DNA from: Planotetraspora mira
GTDB lineage: Bacteria > Actinomycetota > Actinomycetes > Streptosporangiales > Streptosporangiaceae
Direction of reading: 5' to 3'
DNA length: 64,000 nt
NCBI RefSeq assembly: GCF_016863275.1
Contig: NZ_BOOO01000003.1
Span: 1 to 64,000, forward strand
Part shown: piece by piece, positions 27,254 to 36,670 of the stretch
Layout of the letters: the number at the start of each line of letters is the position of its first letter
Numbering within the stretch: the first letter of the stretch is position 1
Notes under the pieces: generated by a model
What the model saw: only the letters and a program-made list of their open reading frames with translations
Database searches by the model: none
What the model was told of the DNA's origin: nothing
Made by a program: the position numbers and the translations under genes

Positions 27254-27826
27254 CTAGTCGAAGTCGGTGCAGGTCGCGTACCAGTCGCCCGTCAGGTGGT
27301 CGGCGGTGGAGACCGGGAGGTCCTGCACCCGGCCACCCGGCGTGTAGGCGAATCCGCACTGCTCAAGCATTCCGCCGACACCGTCCACGTCGAAGATCAC
27401 AGCGCCCCCGGACCGCTGGACATCACTGATGGAGAACACTCCGACGAACCGGCCCACGAAAATGTGATCCTCGCCGGCCGGAAGCGACTCGGCGTATTCG
27501 ACCAGCGCCGGTTCGGAGACGAGGAACGCGACGCGCGTCGGCACTCCGATGATTACGAGAACGGCGGTCAGAACGCCGATGATGGGCGGCCACGCGTGCA
27601 ATTTGGCGGCCCGGGTGGCGGATCCGACGAGAAGAATCAGCCACCACACACCCGCGAACAGCCATGCCCCGAGAGCGGCAAGGGTGCCGAGAAAATGACC
27701 GCCCGGAGGGGCGGAGGCGACCAATGTCAGCGCCGCCGCGAATGCAGCCGGGGTGGTGAACCACAGCCACCTCGATCGCCCGGATCTCGTGTCCTGCCGG
27801 GTATCAGGCACCTCGTCGAGCGTCAC
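27254..27826 (-). CDS. Small membrane protein of unknown function
   Basis: A 190-residue protein with three hydrophobic segments in its first half (TTPAAFAAALTLVA; LGAWLFAGVWWLILLVG; IIGVLTAVLVIIGV) and a C-terminal soluble part with two cysteines (CGF and CTDFD at the end). No family is recognised. The GTG start at 27826 lies six bases after a TAAGGT -10 box, so the transcript is likely leaderless. It converges on the AlkD-like gene with a seven-base gap. Confidence 0.75.
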   Translation of the reverse strand: MTLDEVPDTRQDTRSGRSRWLWFTTPAAFAAALTLVASAPPGGHFLGTLAALGAWLFAGVWWLILLVGSATRAAKLHAWPPIIGVLTAVLVIIGVPTRVAFLVSEPALVEYAESLPAGEDHIFVGRFVGVFSISDVQRSGGAVIFDVDGVGGMLEQCGFAYTPGGRVQDLPVSTADHLTGDWYATCTDFD

Positions 27827-27838
27827 GGGCCGACCTTA
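27826..27838 (-). promoter_or_regulatory. Leaderless -10 element of the membrane protein gene
   Basis: TAAGGT (27833-27838, minus strand), six bases, then GTG at 27826. Confidence 0.5.
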
Positions 27839-27860
27839 GATCATCCGGAAACCCCACGAG

Positions 27861-27872
27861 GACGAATTCGTC
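27861..27872. promoter_or_regulatory. 12-bp perfect palindrome between divergent genes
   Basis: GACGAATTCGTC lies in the 110-base divergent gap between the membrane protein and the alpha/beta hydrolase, 23 bases upstream of the minus-strand -10. It is a plausible operator but nothing names its binder. Confidence 0.3.
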
Positions 27873-27936
27873 TAGCAGGCAAACAACGCATTCCCTGAAA
27901 CACTCGTCCTGCGGGATGACACCGAAGGAGGCCGGG

Positions 27937-28752
27937 ATGCGAATCGACCTTGACGGCATCGGCATCAATGTGGCCGACACGGGGCAGGGCGCGCCGGTCC
28001 TGCTTCTGCACGGCTGGCCTGACACCCATGACCTGTGGCGAAACCAGGTGGCCGCCCTCACGGCGGCCGGATACCGGACGATCGCCCCGGACCTGCGCGG
28101 GCTGGGCGACTCCGATAAGCCCGGCACCGTCGAGGAGTACCGGGTGATGCGGCTGGTCGGCGACCAGGCGGCGCTGCTGGACCGTCTTCAGGTGCCGAAG
28201 GTTCACCTCATCGCCCATGACTGGGGGGCGGCGATCGCGTGGGCCATGGCCGCGCTGATGCCCGAGCGCGTCGCCAGCCTCACCTGCATGTCGGTCGGCC
28301 ATCCCACGGCGTTCGCGGCGGCCGGTCTGGTCCAGCGGCAGAAGTCCTGGTACATGCTGCTGTTCCAGTTCCCCGGGATCGCCGAGCGCTGGCTCTCCCA
28401 GGACGATTTCCGCAACTTCCGCGAGTGGGCGCACCACCCCGACCACGAGGCGGTGGTGGCCCGGCTGCGCGTTCCCGAGGCGTTGAGTGCGAGCCTCGGC
28501 CTGTACCGCGCGAACGTTCCCCCGGAATCGCTGGTCTCCCCTCCCCCCCAACTGCCGCCGATCCAGGCGCCCACCATGGGCGTGTGGAGCACCGGCGACT
28601 TCGCGCTGGCCGAGGCCGGCATGACCGGCTCAGCCGCCTTCGTGGCCGGCCCGTGGCGCTACGAGCGGGTCGAAGGAGCCGGGCACTGGCTGCAACTGGA
28701 GGCACCCGACCAGGTCAACCGCCTCCTGCTCGACTTCCTGAACGGAGCATGA
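27937..28752 (+). CDS. Alpha/beta hydrolase, epoxide hydrolase/haloalkane dehalogenase type
   Basis: A 271-residue hydrolase. HGWPDTHDLW forms the oxyanion region and DWGAAIAWAMA (near residue 97) holds an aspartate nucleophile rather than serine, which fits epoxide hydrolases and dehalogenases. The final catalytic histidine is in GAGHWLQLE. The ATG at 27937 follows GAAGGAGG; the ATG at 27916 is upstream of that site. The stop overlaps the start of the following broken gene (ATGA), so they were one transcript. The substrate is unknown. Confidence 0.88.
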   Translation: MRIDLDGIGINVADTGQGAPVLLLHGWPDTHDLWRNQVAALTAAGYRTIAPDLRGLGDSDKPGTVEEYRVMRLVGDQAALLDRLQVPKVHLIAHDWGAAIAWAMAALMPERVASLTCMSVGHPTAFAAAGLVQRQKSWYMLLFQFPGIAERWLSQDDFRNFREWAHHPDHEAVVARLRVPEALSASLGLYRANVPPESLVSPPPQLPPIQAPTMGVWSTGDFALAEAGMTGSAAFVAGPWRYERVEGAGHWLQLEAPDQVNRLLLDFLNGA

Positions 28753-29247
28753 TCGGCGTGGGGAACAGCTTCACCGCGTACGGTTCGTCGTCTGAGCCGG
28801 AGGAGCTGTCCCTGTCCAACGGCGGCACCGACGTCTTCCTCGACGTGCTCACCCTGGCGGGCTGCATCCTCGCCGAGACGCCCTGGCAGCAGAACCTCGT
28901 GCTGCATTTCGCCGACGGGCATTCGCCACAGCCGGGGATTCTTCGGATTCGACCTCGGCGAAGTTCCATGGACCGCCGACTGGGCGGCGGAGAAGGCGTT
29001 CTTCCTCGCGATGATCGACATGGCGAGCGGACGCCACGGCTGGGATCGGCTCCGCTACGACCCTCCATACGTCGCCGGATCCCTCGGCACCTATCGGGCG
29101 ATGCTGACCGGGTTCACGCCCGTGCCGGTCGAGAGGCCGAGCTGGGGCGACTGGCGGAAAGCTCCGCCACCGGATCTGCTGACGCTCTGCCCCAGGCACC
29201 TCATCTGCCAGGGGGAGTTCGGATGCCGTCTGTGTGACGACGCCTAG
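28749..29247 (+). pseudogene. Frameshifted hypothetical gene after the hydrolase
   Basis: The frame from ATG 28749 reads MIGVGNSFTAYGSSSEPEEL... to FADGH at about 28920, then turns to arginine-rich nonsense. A different frame takes over at once with SRGFFGFDLGEVPWTADWAA and runs to the stop at 29247, ending [11 protein letters not shown]. Removing one T at 28922-28923 would join the halves as ...FADGHRHSRGFFGF... and give a continuous protein of about 165 residues. I recognise it only as a hypothetical-protein type. Either the gene is broken, the sequence has an error there, or the frame shifts during translation. The start overlaps the hydrolase stop by three bases. Confidence 0.65.
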
Positions 29248-29250
29248 AGC

Positions 29251-29300
29251 GTGTAAACCAAACCTTGACGCGCTCGACGTAAAGGCTACGTTTACACGTA
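29251..29300 (+). promoter_or_regulatory. Promoter with flanking inverted repeat, HTH-DUF3887 gene
   Basis: TTGACG (29265-29270), 16 bases, TACGTT (29287-29292), then seven bases to ATG 29300: a full promoter for a leaderless transcript. Perfect 8-bp arms GTGTAAAC (29251-29258) and GTTTACAC (29290-29297) bracket it; the right arm covers the end of the -10 and the start point. This arrangement suits repression, possibly by the encoded HTH protein. Confidence 0.6.
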
Positions 29301-29911
29301 TGGACGAGCGGCTCGGTGAACTCGCCGAACAGGTGGCGCGAAGCGCCCGGCATCTGGCCGAGGTGGCGAAGCAAGAGGCGGGGGCACCCGGCGAGCTGGC
29401 CACCGTCCGGCTGGCGCAGCAACTGGACGCGCTGTCGGGTGTGACGTTGCGGGTCTGCGTGGAGCGGGCCCGGGCAGCGGGTCACACCTGGCAGGAGCTC
29501 GGCGATCTCCTCGGAGTCAGCCGGCAGGCCGCTTTTCAGCGTTTCGGCAAACCCATCGACCCCCGAACGGGAGCACCCATGAGCAACACGGCACAGACCG
29601 ACGCGGCCGGCCGCGCCACCGCCCTGCTCGCCGACTGGACCGAAGGCCGGTACGAGCAGGTCGTCGCGGACTTCGACGCGACGATGAGCGCGGCCCTGTC
29701 CGCCACGGAGTTGGCGGCCGCCTGGGCACAGGTCGTCGGCACTGTCGGGACCCTGGAACGGACCGACGAGCCGCTGGTCCGCGCCCAGGGCGACCTGACC
29801 GTGGTGGACATCCCACTGGAGTTCGAGGCCGGTGAGATGAAGGCCCGTTTCACCTTCAACGCGGACCGGACCGTCGGCGGCCTGTTCATCCTCAATCTCG
29901 ACGTCCCCTGA
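29300..29911 (+). CDS. HTH protein with C-terminal DUF3887 domain
   Basis: A 203-residue protein. The N-terminal half has a helix-turn-helix-like segment, [19 protein letters not shown] (residues about 62-80), ending RFGKP. The C-terminal half (about 110-203) fits DUF3887 ([15 protein letters not shown]... GTLERTDEP), an NTF2-like fold. The combination suggests a small-molecule-responsive regulator, which is inference. The ATG at 29300 has no ribosome site and lies seven bases after the -10. The stop is followed by a weak GCCGGC hairpin at 29926-29941. Confidence 0.8.
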   Translation: MDERLGELAEQVARSARHLAEVAKQEAGAPGELATVRLAQQLDALSGVTLRVCVERARAAGHTWQELGDLLGVSRQAAFQRFGKPIDPRTGAPMSNTAQTDAAGRATALLADWTEGRYEQVVADFDATMSAALSATELAAAWAQVVGTVGTLERTDEPLVRAQGDLTVVDIPLEFEAGEMKARFTFNADRTVGGLFILNLDVP

Positions 29912-29925
29912 TTTACCTCGTTAGC

Positions 29926-29941
29926 GCCGGCATGGGCCGGC
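29926..29941 (+). terminator. Weak hairpin after the HTH-DUF3887 gene
   Basis: GCCGGC arms with an ATGG loop, 15 bases after the stop. The stem is only six pairs and there is no U run. Confidence 0.3.
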
Positions 29942-30058
29942 CGTGAAACCGCGAGCCGCTCCGTGGCGTACATACAACGCCGTCGTGATCAGGGGCTGAT
30001 CGTGCGCCGGGTAAACATGAGAGAGGGTCCATATTCCGACCATGGAAGGGCCGTGGTC

Positions 30059-30499
30059 ATGTCAGCTCCCTGGAACGTCAAGCGTCGGCTCACCGAAGCG
30101 ATCAACGCGCACGACGTGCACCGAATAGCCGAGCTCTTCACCCCGGACGGCGTCCTCGTCTCGCCGGCAGGCGTGGCGGAGGGGCGTGAGCAGATCGCCT
30201 GGATCTATGAGCAGCTGTTCAAAGGCTTCCCGGACTGTCGTCTGACCCCGTGGTACGAGGTCTACGACTGCGATGCGCCCCTGATGGCGGAATGGACGGT
30301 CACCGGCACCCACACGGGTCCCTTCCTTCTCCCCGACGGGAGCGAAATCGAACCAACGGGCCGCCGCATCACCATCCGCGGCTCATGCGCGTCCTTCGTC
30401 GAGAACGACAAGATCACCACGCACCGGGAGTACTTCGATCAGCTGGAGCTGTACACCCAGCTCGGCTTGTGCCTGACGGAGCCCAGCACGGTCTCCTAG
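30059..30499 (+). CDS. SnoaL-like / NTF2-fold protein
   Basis: A 146-residue protein of the SnoaL/NTF2-like polyketide-cyclase fold, with ALFTPDG-like ELFTPDGVLVSP, EGREQIAWIYEQLFKGFPDCR and a C-terminal KITTHREYFDQLELYTQLGL. Such proteins act as isomerases, cyclases or binding proteins; the role here is unknown. The ATG at 30059 follows GGAAGGG (30044-30050) by eight bases; longer readings from 29963 or 30017 lack sites. It overlaps the convergent acyl-CoA dehydrogenase by four bases. Confidence 0.82.
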   Translation: MSAPWNVKRRLTEAINAHDVHRIAELFTPDGVLVSPAGVAEGREQIAWIYEQLFKGFPDCRLTPWYEVYDCDAPLMAEWTVTGTHTGPFLLPDGSEIEPTGRRITIRGSCASFVENDKITTHREYFDQLELYTQLGLCLTEPSTVS

Positions 30500-31641
30500 G
30501 CGCCCAGGCCGAGTTCGCGGGCGATGAGCATGCGCTGGACCTCGCTGGTGCCTTCGCCGATCTCGAGGATCTTGGCGTCACGGTAGAAGCGCCCGACAGG
30601 GAACTCGTTCATGAAGCCGTAGCCGCCGAAGATCTGGGTGGCGTCCCGCGCGTTGTCCATCGCCGCGTTCGACGAGACGAGCTTGGCGATCGCGGCCTCC
30701 TTCTTGAACGGCAGGCCGGCCAGCATGCGCTCGGCCGCGTGGTAGTAGGCGAGCCTGGCCGTGTGGACTCGGGCCTCCATGTCGGCGATCTTGAACTGGA
30801 TGGCCTGGTAGCGGCCGATCGCGTTGCCGAAGGCCGTGCGTTCCCCGACGTACCTGACCGATTCGTCCACGCAGCCCTGTGCGAGGCCTACGGAGAGGGC
30901 GGCGATGGCGACGCGCCCCTCGTCCAGGGTCTGCAGGAACTGGGCGTAACCCCGGCCGCGCTCGCCGAGCAGGTTCTCCTCGGGCACCCGGCAGCCCGAG
31001 AAGGACAGCTCACGGGTGTCGGAGGCCGACCAGCCGACCTTGGAGTACTTCTTGGACACCGTGAAGCCCGGCGTGCCGGAGGGCACGAGGATGGTCGAGA
31101 TCTCCGGCTTGGCACCGTTCTTGCCGGTGATCGCGGCCACGGCCACCACTCCGGTGATGTCCGTCCCCGAGTTGGTGATGAAAGCCTTGGTCCCGTCGAT
31201 CACCCATTCGCCCCCGTCGAGCACGGCGGTGGTCCGCATGCCTCCGGGGACGTCCGATCCGCCGCCGGGCTCGGTCAGGCCGAAGGCCCCGAGCATCTCC
31301 CCCGAGGCCAGTTTGGGGAGCCAGTGTTCCTTCTGCTCGGCCGTACCGAACCGGAGAATCGGCATCGCGCCGAGCGAGACCGCCGCCTCCAGCGTGATCG
31401 CCACGGAGGAGTCGACCCTGGCCAGCTCCTCGAGCGCCAGGCAGAGGGCGAAGTAGTCGCCGCCCATGCCGCCGTACTCCTCGGGGACGGGCAGGCCGAA
31501 CAGCCCCATCGCTCCCATTTTGCGGACGATGTCGTAGGGGAACTCGCACCGCTCGTAGTAGTCCCCGATGACGGGGGCGACCACCTCTCGGGCGAAGGCC
31601 TCGACCGTCTTGCGCAGCTCGATGTACTCGTCGCCCAGCAT
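30496..31641 (-). CDS. Acyl-CoA dehydrogenase, isovaleryl-CoA dehydrogenase type
   Basis: A 381-residue FAD enzyme that makes an alpha-beta double bond in an acyl-CoA. GAFGLTEPGGGSD and the C-terminal QIFGGYGFMNEFPVGRFYRDAKILEIGEGTSE-type end are typical, with the catalytic-base glutamate region expected near IGEGTSEVQ. It is the last gene of the liu-type operon; its ATG directly abuts the HMG-CoA lyase stop. In leucine breakdown it would convert isovaleryl-CoA to 3-methylcrotonyl-CoA. Isobutyryl-CoA or another branched substrate is possible. Confidence 0.9.
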   Translation of the reverse strand: MLGDEYIELRKTVEAFAREVVAPVIGDYYERCEFPYDIVRKMGAMGLFGLPVPEEYGGMGGDYFALCLALEELARVDSSVAITLEAAVSLGAMPILRFGTAEQKEHWLPKLASGEMLGAFGLTEPGGGSDVPGGMRTTAVLDGGEWVIDGTKAFITNSGTDITGVVAVAAITGKNGAKPEISTILVPSGTPGFTVSKKYSKVGWSASDTRELSFSGCRVPEENLLGERGRGYAQFLQTLDEGRVAIAALSVGLAQGCVDESVRYVGERTAFGNAIGRYQAIQFKIADMEARVHTARLAYYHAAERMLAGLPFKKEAAIAKLVSSNAAMDNARDATQIFGGYGFMNEFPVGRFYRDAKILEIGEGTSEVQRMLIARELGLGA

Positions 31642-32535
31642 CTAGATCTCCTTCGCGAGCGCCTGGACGACCCGGGACGGGCTCGGACGGCCGAGCTTCC
31701 CGGCGAGCCACAGGCTGGTGGCGGTCAATGAACGGAGGTCGACCCCGGTCTCGATGCCGAGACCGTCGAGCATCCAGACCAGGTCCTCGGTCGCGAGGTT
31801 GCCGGTGGCGCTCTTGGCGTACGGGCAGCCGCCGATGCCGCCCGTCGAGGCGTCCACCGTGGTCACCCCCATGCGCAGCGCGGTGAGCGTGTTGGCCAGT
31901 GCCTGGCCGTAGGTGTCGTGGAAGTGGACCGCCAGCCGTTCGGCGCCGACGCCCTCGGCCCGGAACGCCTCCAGCAGCGCGGTGACGTGGGCGGGGGTGC
32001 CGACGCCGATCGTGTCGCCGAGCGACAGCTCATAACAGCCGAGATCGAGCAGTCTCCGCCCCACCCGCACCACCTGGGCGGGCGCGACCGGGCCCTCCCA
32101 CGGGTCGGCGAAACACATGGAGACGTACGCCCTGACGCGCAGGCCGTGTTCCAGCGCCCGCGCCACCACCGGCTCGAACATCTCGAACTGGGAGTCCAGC
32201 GACCTGTTGAGGTTGCGCCGCGCGAAGGTCTCCGTCGCGCTGCCGAAGATCGCGATCTCGGTGACCCCGTGCTCCAGCGCCCGGTCCAGGCCCCGTTCGT
32301 TGGGCACCAGCACCGGGTAGCGCACGCCGGGGACGCGGGGCAGCCCGTCCAGGAGTTCGGCCGCGTCGGCCAGCTGGGGAACCCACTTGGGGTGGACGAA
32401 GCTGGTGGCCTCGATCGTGGTCAGGCCGGCGTCGGCCAGCCGGCCGATGAACTCCCGCTTCACCTCGACCGGTACGACGACGTCCTCGTTCTGGAGGCCG
32501 TCCCTGGGCCCGACCTCGTAGATCGTCACTCGCAT
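31642..32535 (-). CDS. Hydroxymethylglutaryl-CoA lyase
   Basis: A 297-residue TIM-barrel lyase that splits HMG-CoA into acetoacetate and acetyl-CoA. The family start [12 protein letters not shown], the metal-binding HFHDTYGQ and the glycine-rich [15 protein letters not shown] loop with its cysteine are all present. It overlaps the biotin carboxylase gene by 10 bases and abuts the acyl-CoA dehydrogenase gene. It is the last step of leucine catabolism and also the expected end of the Atu pathway. Confidence 0.95.
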   Translation of the reverse strand: MRVTIYEVGPRDGLQNEDVVVPVEVKREFIGRLADAGLTTIEATSFVHPKWVPQLADAAELLDGLPRVPGVRYPVLVPNERGLDRALEHGVTEIAIFGSATETFARRNLNRSLDSQFEMFEPVVARALEHGLRVRAYVSMCFADPWEGPVAPAQVVRVGRRLLDLGCYELSLGDTIGVGTPAHVTALLEAFRAEGVGAERLAVHFHDTYGQALANTLTALRMGVTTVDASTGGIGGCPYAKSATGNLATEDLVWMLDGLGIETGVDLRSLTATSLWLAGKLGRPSPSRVVQALAKEI

Positions 32536-34448
32536 GCCGTCACCCGCGCAAGCACGGCGTCGAGCTCGACGGTCTGCCCCGGCCGGGCGCGCAGCTCGGC
32601 GAGCACTCCGTCGAGGGGCGCGGTCACGGTGTGTTCCATCTTCATCGCCTCCACGATGAGCAGCGCCTGGCCCGCGATCACCCGGTCGCCTTCGGCCGCC
32701 TTCACCACCAGCACGGTTCCGGGCATGGGACTGCGGACGACGCCGTCCGCGGCGTGGGCGCCACCGGGCCGGTCCCCCGGGTCGCCGGGCTCGTGCCGGG
32801 CGAACGGCCAGGCCTGGCCGTCCCTTCCGAGCCAGACGGTGTCGCGGTCGTCGGCGGTCACGTAGCGCCGGGTGGTGCCGGCCACAGTCACGGCCGCCTC
32901 CCCGGTCCCCAGCTCGATCCTGGCGCGGCCAAGTGAACGACCATTAACTTCGATCTCCGCGTCGTCCGCCGGCCCGCGCACCCTCGCGTACCGGTGGTCG
33001 GTCCAGGCGCGCTCCCCCAGCCGCCAGCCGTCCGCCACGTCCCAGGGATCGCCCGTGGCGTCGCCGGCGGTGCGCGAGTGGAAGACGAGCGCGGCCGCCG
33101 CCAGGACCTCGTCGGGCACCGGACCTCCGGCGAGGTCGCCGAGGTGCCGCTCGACGAGGCCCGTGTCCAGGCGTCCGGCCACCACGTCGGGATGGGTCAG
33201 CAGCGCTCGCAGGAAGGCGATGTTGGTGGTCACGCCGAGGATCGCGGTCGAGGCCAGGGCCCGGTCCAGCGTCCTCAGCGCGTCCTGCCTGCCGGGGGCC
33301 CACGCCACGACCTTGGACAACATCGGGTCGTAGTCGCTGCCCACGACCATCCCCTCGGCCAGCCCGGAGTCGACCCTGACTTCCGTGGGCTCGCGCAGGG
33401 CGAGCACGCGGCCTCCCGTGGGCAGGAAGTCGCGCGAGGGGTCCTCGGCGTAGACCCGCGCCTCGACGGCATGACCCTCCAGGCGGACGCCGTCCTGGCC
33501 GAACGGCAACGGCTCCCCCGCGGCGATCCTGAGCTGGAGTTCGACGAGGTCGAGGCCGGTCACCATCTCGGTCACCGGATGCTCTACCTGCAGCCGGGTG
33601 TTCATCTCCATGAAGAAGAACTCCAACGGCCCGGGCCGCCCGGGGACGATGAACTCCACCGTGCCCGCTCCGACGTACCCGACCGACCTGGCGGCTTCGA
33701 CCGCCGCGGCGCCCATCCGCTCCCGCGTCTCGGCGTCGAGCAGCGGGGACGGCGCCTCCTCGATGATCTTCTGGTGGCGCCGCTGCAGGCTGCACTCGCG
33801 CTCGCCCAGATGGACGGCGTTGCCGTGGGCGTCGGCCATGACCTGGATCTCGATGTGCCGGGGGGTCTCGACGTACCGCTCGACGAGCAGCGTGCCGTCC
33901 CCGAACGCGGCGATCGCCGTACGCCGGGCGGATTCGACCGCGTCCGGGAGCTCGGCCGCGGTCCTGACCAGCAGCATGCCCTTGCCTCCGCCGCCCGCGG
34001 AAGGCTTGATCAGCGCGGGGAAGCGGTCCCACTCGAGGAGATCGTCGTCCGGCTCGGCGGCGCCCGGCACCACCGGCACACCGGCCCGCGAGACGGTCGC
34101 CTTGGCCTTGATCTTGTCGCCCATGGCCTCGATGGCGGCGGGCGGCGGGCCGACGAACACCAGGCCCGCCTCCGCGCACCGCCGCGCGAAGTCCGCGTTC
34201 TCGGCGAGGAACCCGTAACCGGGATGCACCGCCTGCGCCCCCGTCGCGAGGGCCGCCTCGATGATCCCGTCCGCGTCGAGGTAGCCCCGCGGGAGCCGTA
34301 CGGCGAGGTCGGCCGCCCGGACGTGGGGGGCGTCGCGGTCGGCGTCGCCGTACACGGCTACGGAGCGGACGGCCATGGCCCGCAACGTCCGGATGATCCG
34401 GACGGCGATCTCGCCACGATTGGCGATCAGCACGCTGTCGAACATCAT
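32526..34448 (-). CDS. 3-methylcrotonyl-CoA carboxylase alpha-type subunit
   Basis: A 640-residue biotin carboxylase/BCCP protein: [17 protein letters not shown] at the N-terminus, ATP-grasp with [25 protein letters not shown], and a C-terminal biotinyl domain with EAMKMEH. In contrast to the alpha subunit at 11.8-14.0 kb, it ends shortly after the biotinyl domain and has no low-complexity tail. ATG at 34448 (or the next one at 34445) is four bases after the carboxyltransferase stop. The operon context points to 3-methylcrotonyl-CoA as substrate. Confidence 0.94.
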   Translation of the reverse strand: MMFDSVLIANRGEIAVRIIRTLRAMAVRSVAVYGDADRDAPHVRAADLAVRLPRGYLDADGIIEAALATGAQAVHPGYGFLAENADFARRCAEAGLVFVGPPPAAIEAMGDKIKAKATVSRAGVPVVPGAAEPDDDLLEWDRFPALIKPSAGGGGKGMLLVRTAAELPDAVESARRTAIAAFGDGTLLVERYVETPRHIEIQVMADAHGNAVHLGERECSLQRRHQKIIEEAPSPLLDAETRERMGAAAVEAARSVGYVGAGTVEFIVPGRPGPLEFFFMEMNTRLQVEHPVTEMVTGLDLVELQLRIAAGEPLPFGQDGVRLEGHAVEARVYAEDPSRDFLPTGGRVLALREPTEVRVDSGLAEGMVVGSDYDPMLSKVVAWAPGRQDALRTLDRALASTAILGVTTNIAFLRALLTHPDVVAGRLDTGLVERHLGDLAGGPVPDEVLAAAALVFHSRTAGDATGDPWDVADGWRLGERAWTDHRYARVRGPADDAEIEVNGRSLGRARIELGTGEAAVTVAGTTRRYVTADDRDTVWLGRDGQAWPFARHEPGDPGDRPGGAHAADGVVRSPMPGTVLVVKAAEGDRVIAGQALLIVEAMKMEHTVTAPLDGVLAELRARPGQTVELDAVLARVTACE

Positions 34449-34452
34449 GCGC

Positions 34453-36027
34453 TCACATCCGGAAGACGCCGTAGCCGACGGGGTCGAGCGGCGCGTTGGC
34501 GGCGGCGCCGAGTGCCAGGCCGAGGACGGTCCGGGTGTCCGCGGGGTCGATCACGCCGTCGTCCCAGATCCTGGCCGTCGAGTAGTAGGGGTTGCCCTGG
34601 TGTTCGTACTGGGCGCGGATCTCGTCCGCGTCGGCGCTCCCCACCGTGGACAGGACGGTGGCCGCCTGCTCGCCGCCCATGACGGAGATCCGGGCGTTCG
34701 GCCACATCCACAGGAACCTCGGCGAGTACGCCCGCCCCGCCATCGCGTAGTTGCCCGCGCCGAACGAGCCGCCGATGATCACGGTGAACTTCGGGACCCG
34801 CGCGCAGGCCACGGCGGTGACCATCTTCGCGCCGTGCTTGGCGATCCCCCCGGCCTCGTACGCCTTGCCGACCATGAACCCGCTGATGTTCTGCAGGAAG
34901 ACCAGGGGGATGCTGCGCCGGTCGCACAACTCGATGAAGTGCGCGCCCTTCAGCGCGGACTCGCTGAACAGGATGCCGTTGTTGGCGACGATCCCCACCG
35001 GGTGGCCGTGGATCCGGGCGAAGCCGGTGACCAGGGTGGGACCGTACTCGGCCTTGAACTCCAGGAAGCGACTGCCGTCGACGACGCGGGCGATGACGTC
35101 CCGCACGTCGTAGGGCGTCCGGGTGTCCTGCGGGACGATCCCGTACAGCTCACGCGGATCGTGGGCCGGCGGCTCCCCGGGGGCGACCTCCCACGGCGGG
35201 GCCGAACGCGGCCCGAGCGTGGCGACGATGTCCCTGACGATCTTCAAGGCGTGGGGGTCGTCCTCGGCGAGGTGGTCGGTGACTCCGCTGACGCGCGCGT
35301 GGACCTCGCCGCCGCCCAGTTCCTCGGCCGTGACGGTCTCGCCCGTGGCGGCCTTCACCAGCGGCGGGCCGCCCAGGAAGATCGTGCCCTGGCCGCGGAC
35401 GATCACGGCCTCGTCGCTCATCGCGGGCACGTAGGCGCCGCCCGCCGTGCACGACCCGAGGACCGCGGCGATCTGCGGGATGCCCCGCGCCGACATCGTG
35501 GCCTGGTTGTAGAAGATCCGCCCGAAATGCTCCCGATCGGGGAAGACCTCGTCCTGCCTGGGGAGGAACGCCCCGCCCGAGTCCACGAGGTAGACGCAGG
35601 GCAGGTTGTTGTGCAGGGCCACCTCCTGGGCGCGGAGGTGCTTCTTGACGGTGACGGGGTAGTACGTCCCGCCCTTGACGGTGGCGTCGTTGGCCACGAC
35701 CACGCACTCGCGGCCGGAGATCCGCCCGATTCCCGTGATGATCCCCGCGGCGGGCGCCTGGTCGTCGTAGAGACCGGTGGCGGCGAGCGGGGACAACTCC
35801 AGGAACCGCGCACCCGGGTCGAGCAGCGTGTCCACCCGGTCCCTCGGCAGCAACTTGCCCCGCTGGACATGCCGCTCGCGGGATCGCTCGGGACCGCCCA
35901 GGGCGGCCGCCGCCAGCCGGTCGCGCAGGTCGGCGACGAGGCCCTCGTTCGCCTCCGCGTTCCGCTTGTACGGCTCGGCGCCCGGGTCGCACGTGCTCTC
36001 CAGCACCGGCCAGGCACTCATGCTCAT
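34453..36027 (-). CDS. 3-methylcrotonyl-CoA carboxylase beta-type subunit
   Basis: A 524-residue carboxyltransferase with [36 protein letters not shown] and [21 protein letters not shown], the two-domain crotonase-like pattern. It is first in the operon carboxyltransferase, biotin carboxylase, HMG-CoA lyase, acyl-CoA dehydrogenase: the leucine degradation set. The ATG at 36027 lies six bases after TAACAT, without a Shine-Dalgarno sequence. It is divergent from a TetR gene, with the operator candidate between them. Confidence 0.94.
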   Translation of the reverse strand: MSMSAWPVLESTCDPGAEPYKRNAEANEGLVADLRDRLAAAALGGPERSRERHVQRGKLLPRDRVDTLLDPGARFLELSPLAATGLYDDQAPAAGIITGIGRISGRECVVVANDATVKGGTYYPVTVKKHLRAQEVALHNNLPCVYLVDSGGAFLPRQDEVFPDREHFGRIFYNQATMSARGIPQIAAVLGSCTAGGAYVPAMSDEAVIVRGQGTIFLGGPPLVKAATGETVTAEELGGGEVHARVSGVTDHLAEDDPHALKIVRDIVATLGPRSAPPWEVAPGEPPAHDPRELYGIVPQDTRTPYDVRDVIARVVDGSRFLEFKAEYGPTLVTGFARIHGHPVGIVANNGILFSESALKGAHFIELCDRRSIPLVFLQNISGFMVGKAYEAGGIAKHGAKMVTAVACARVPKFTVIIGGSFGAGNYAMAGRAYSPRFLWMWPNARISVMGGEQAATVLSTVGSADADEIRAQYEHQGNPYYSTARIWDDGVIDPADTRTVLGLALGAAANAPLDPVGYGVFRM

Positions 36028-36076
36028 GCTCGGATGTTAGTCATCATTAACTGGCTTCGTCTACCATGGGGTGTCG
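36027..36076. promoter_or_regulatory. Divergent promoters and TetR operator candidate
   Basis: The 48-base gap holds TAACAT (36034-36039, minus strand), six bases from ATG 36027, and TACCAT (36062-36067, plus strand), eight bases from GTG 36076. Between them, GTTAGTCATCATTAAC (36036-36051) matches its own reverse complement at 12 of 16 positions, a size usual for TetR operators, and overlaps one -10. Confidence 0.5.
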
Positions 36077-36654
36077 TGACCACCGCACGAATCCCTACCC
36101 GCAATCGGCGCGCCGAGATCCTCGGCGCGGCGGCCGCCCTGTTCGCGGCGCGGGGCTTCCACGGGGTGTCCATCGAGGACATCGGCTCAGCCGTGGGGAT
36201 CTCCGGGCCGGCGCTCTACCGCCATTTCAGCGGCAAGGACGCGCTGCTCCGGGAGATGTTGCTCGACATCAGCGAGCGGCTGCACGAACAGGGCGCCCGG
36301 CTCGCGACCGCGCCCCCGACGGCGGAGGCCGCGCTCGACGCGCTGCTGGGCGGCCACATCGAGTTCGCGCTCGGCAATCCCGAGCTCATCCGGGTCCACG
36401 AGCGGGAGCTCGACAACGTGCCGGAACCGGCCCGCCGCGCGATCCGGCGGCTCCAGCGGCTCTACGTCGAGGAGTGGGTGACGGTCCTCAGCGAGCTGCA
36501 CCCCTCCTGCGAGCCCGCGCGCCTGCGCGCCGCCACCCACGCGGTCTTCGGCCTGCTCAACTCGACACCCCGGAGCGCCGGCGAGCTCCCGCCCGAGGCG
36601 ATGGCCTCCGTCCTGCACGAGATGGCGCGCGCCGCCTTCGCCGCCCTGCCCTGA
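36076..36654 (+). CDS. TetR-family regulator of the leucine-type operon
   Basis: A 192-residue TetR protein. The HTH is FHGVSIEDIGSAVGISGPALYRHF in outline (residues about 30-53), with KDALLREML following. Divergent placement from the methylcrotonyl-CoA carboxylase operon implies it represses that operon and itself. GTG at 36076 is chosen because the TACCAT box ends eight bases upstream. It converges on the E1 gene with a 5-bp hairpin between. Confidence 0.9.
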   Translation: MTTARIPTRNRRAEILGAAAALFAARGFHGVSIEDIGSAVGISGPALYRHFSGKDALLREMLLDISERLHEQGARLATAPPTAEAALDALLGGHIEFALGNPELIRVHERELDNVPEPARRAIRRLQRLYVEEWVTVLSELHPSCEPARLRAATHAVFGLLNSTPRSAGELPPEAMASVLHEMARAAFAALP

Positions 36655-36656
36655 AA

Positions 36657-36669
36657 GCCCTGAAAGGGC
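36657..36669. terminator. Small hairpin between convergent genes
   Basis: GCCCT and AGGGC arms with a GAA loop between the TetR and E1 stops. A five-pair stem is weak but could serve both directions. Confidence 0.35.
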
Positions 36670-36670
36670 G

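Noticed and set aside
28749-29237. The single long frame after the hydrolase as an intact gene
   Set aside because: After about 28920 it becomes arginine-rich nonsense while the coherent sequence continues in another frame.
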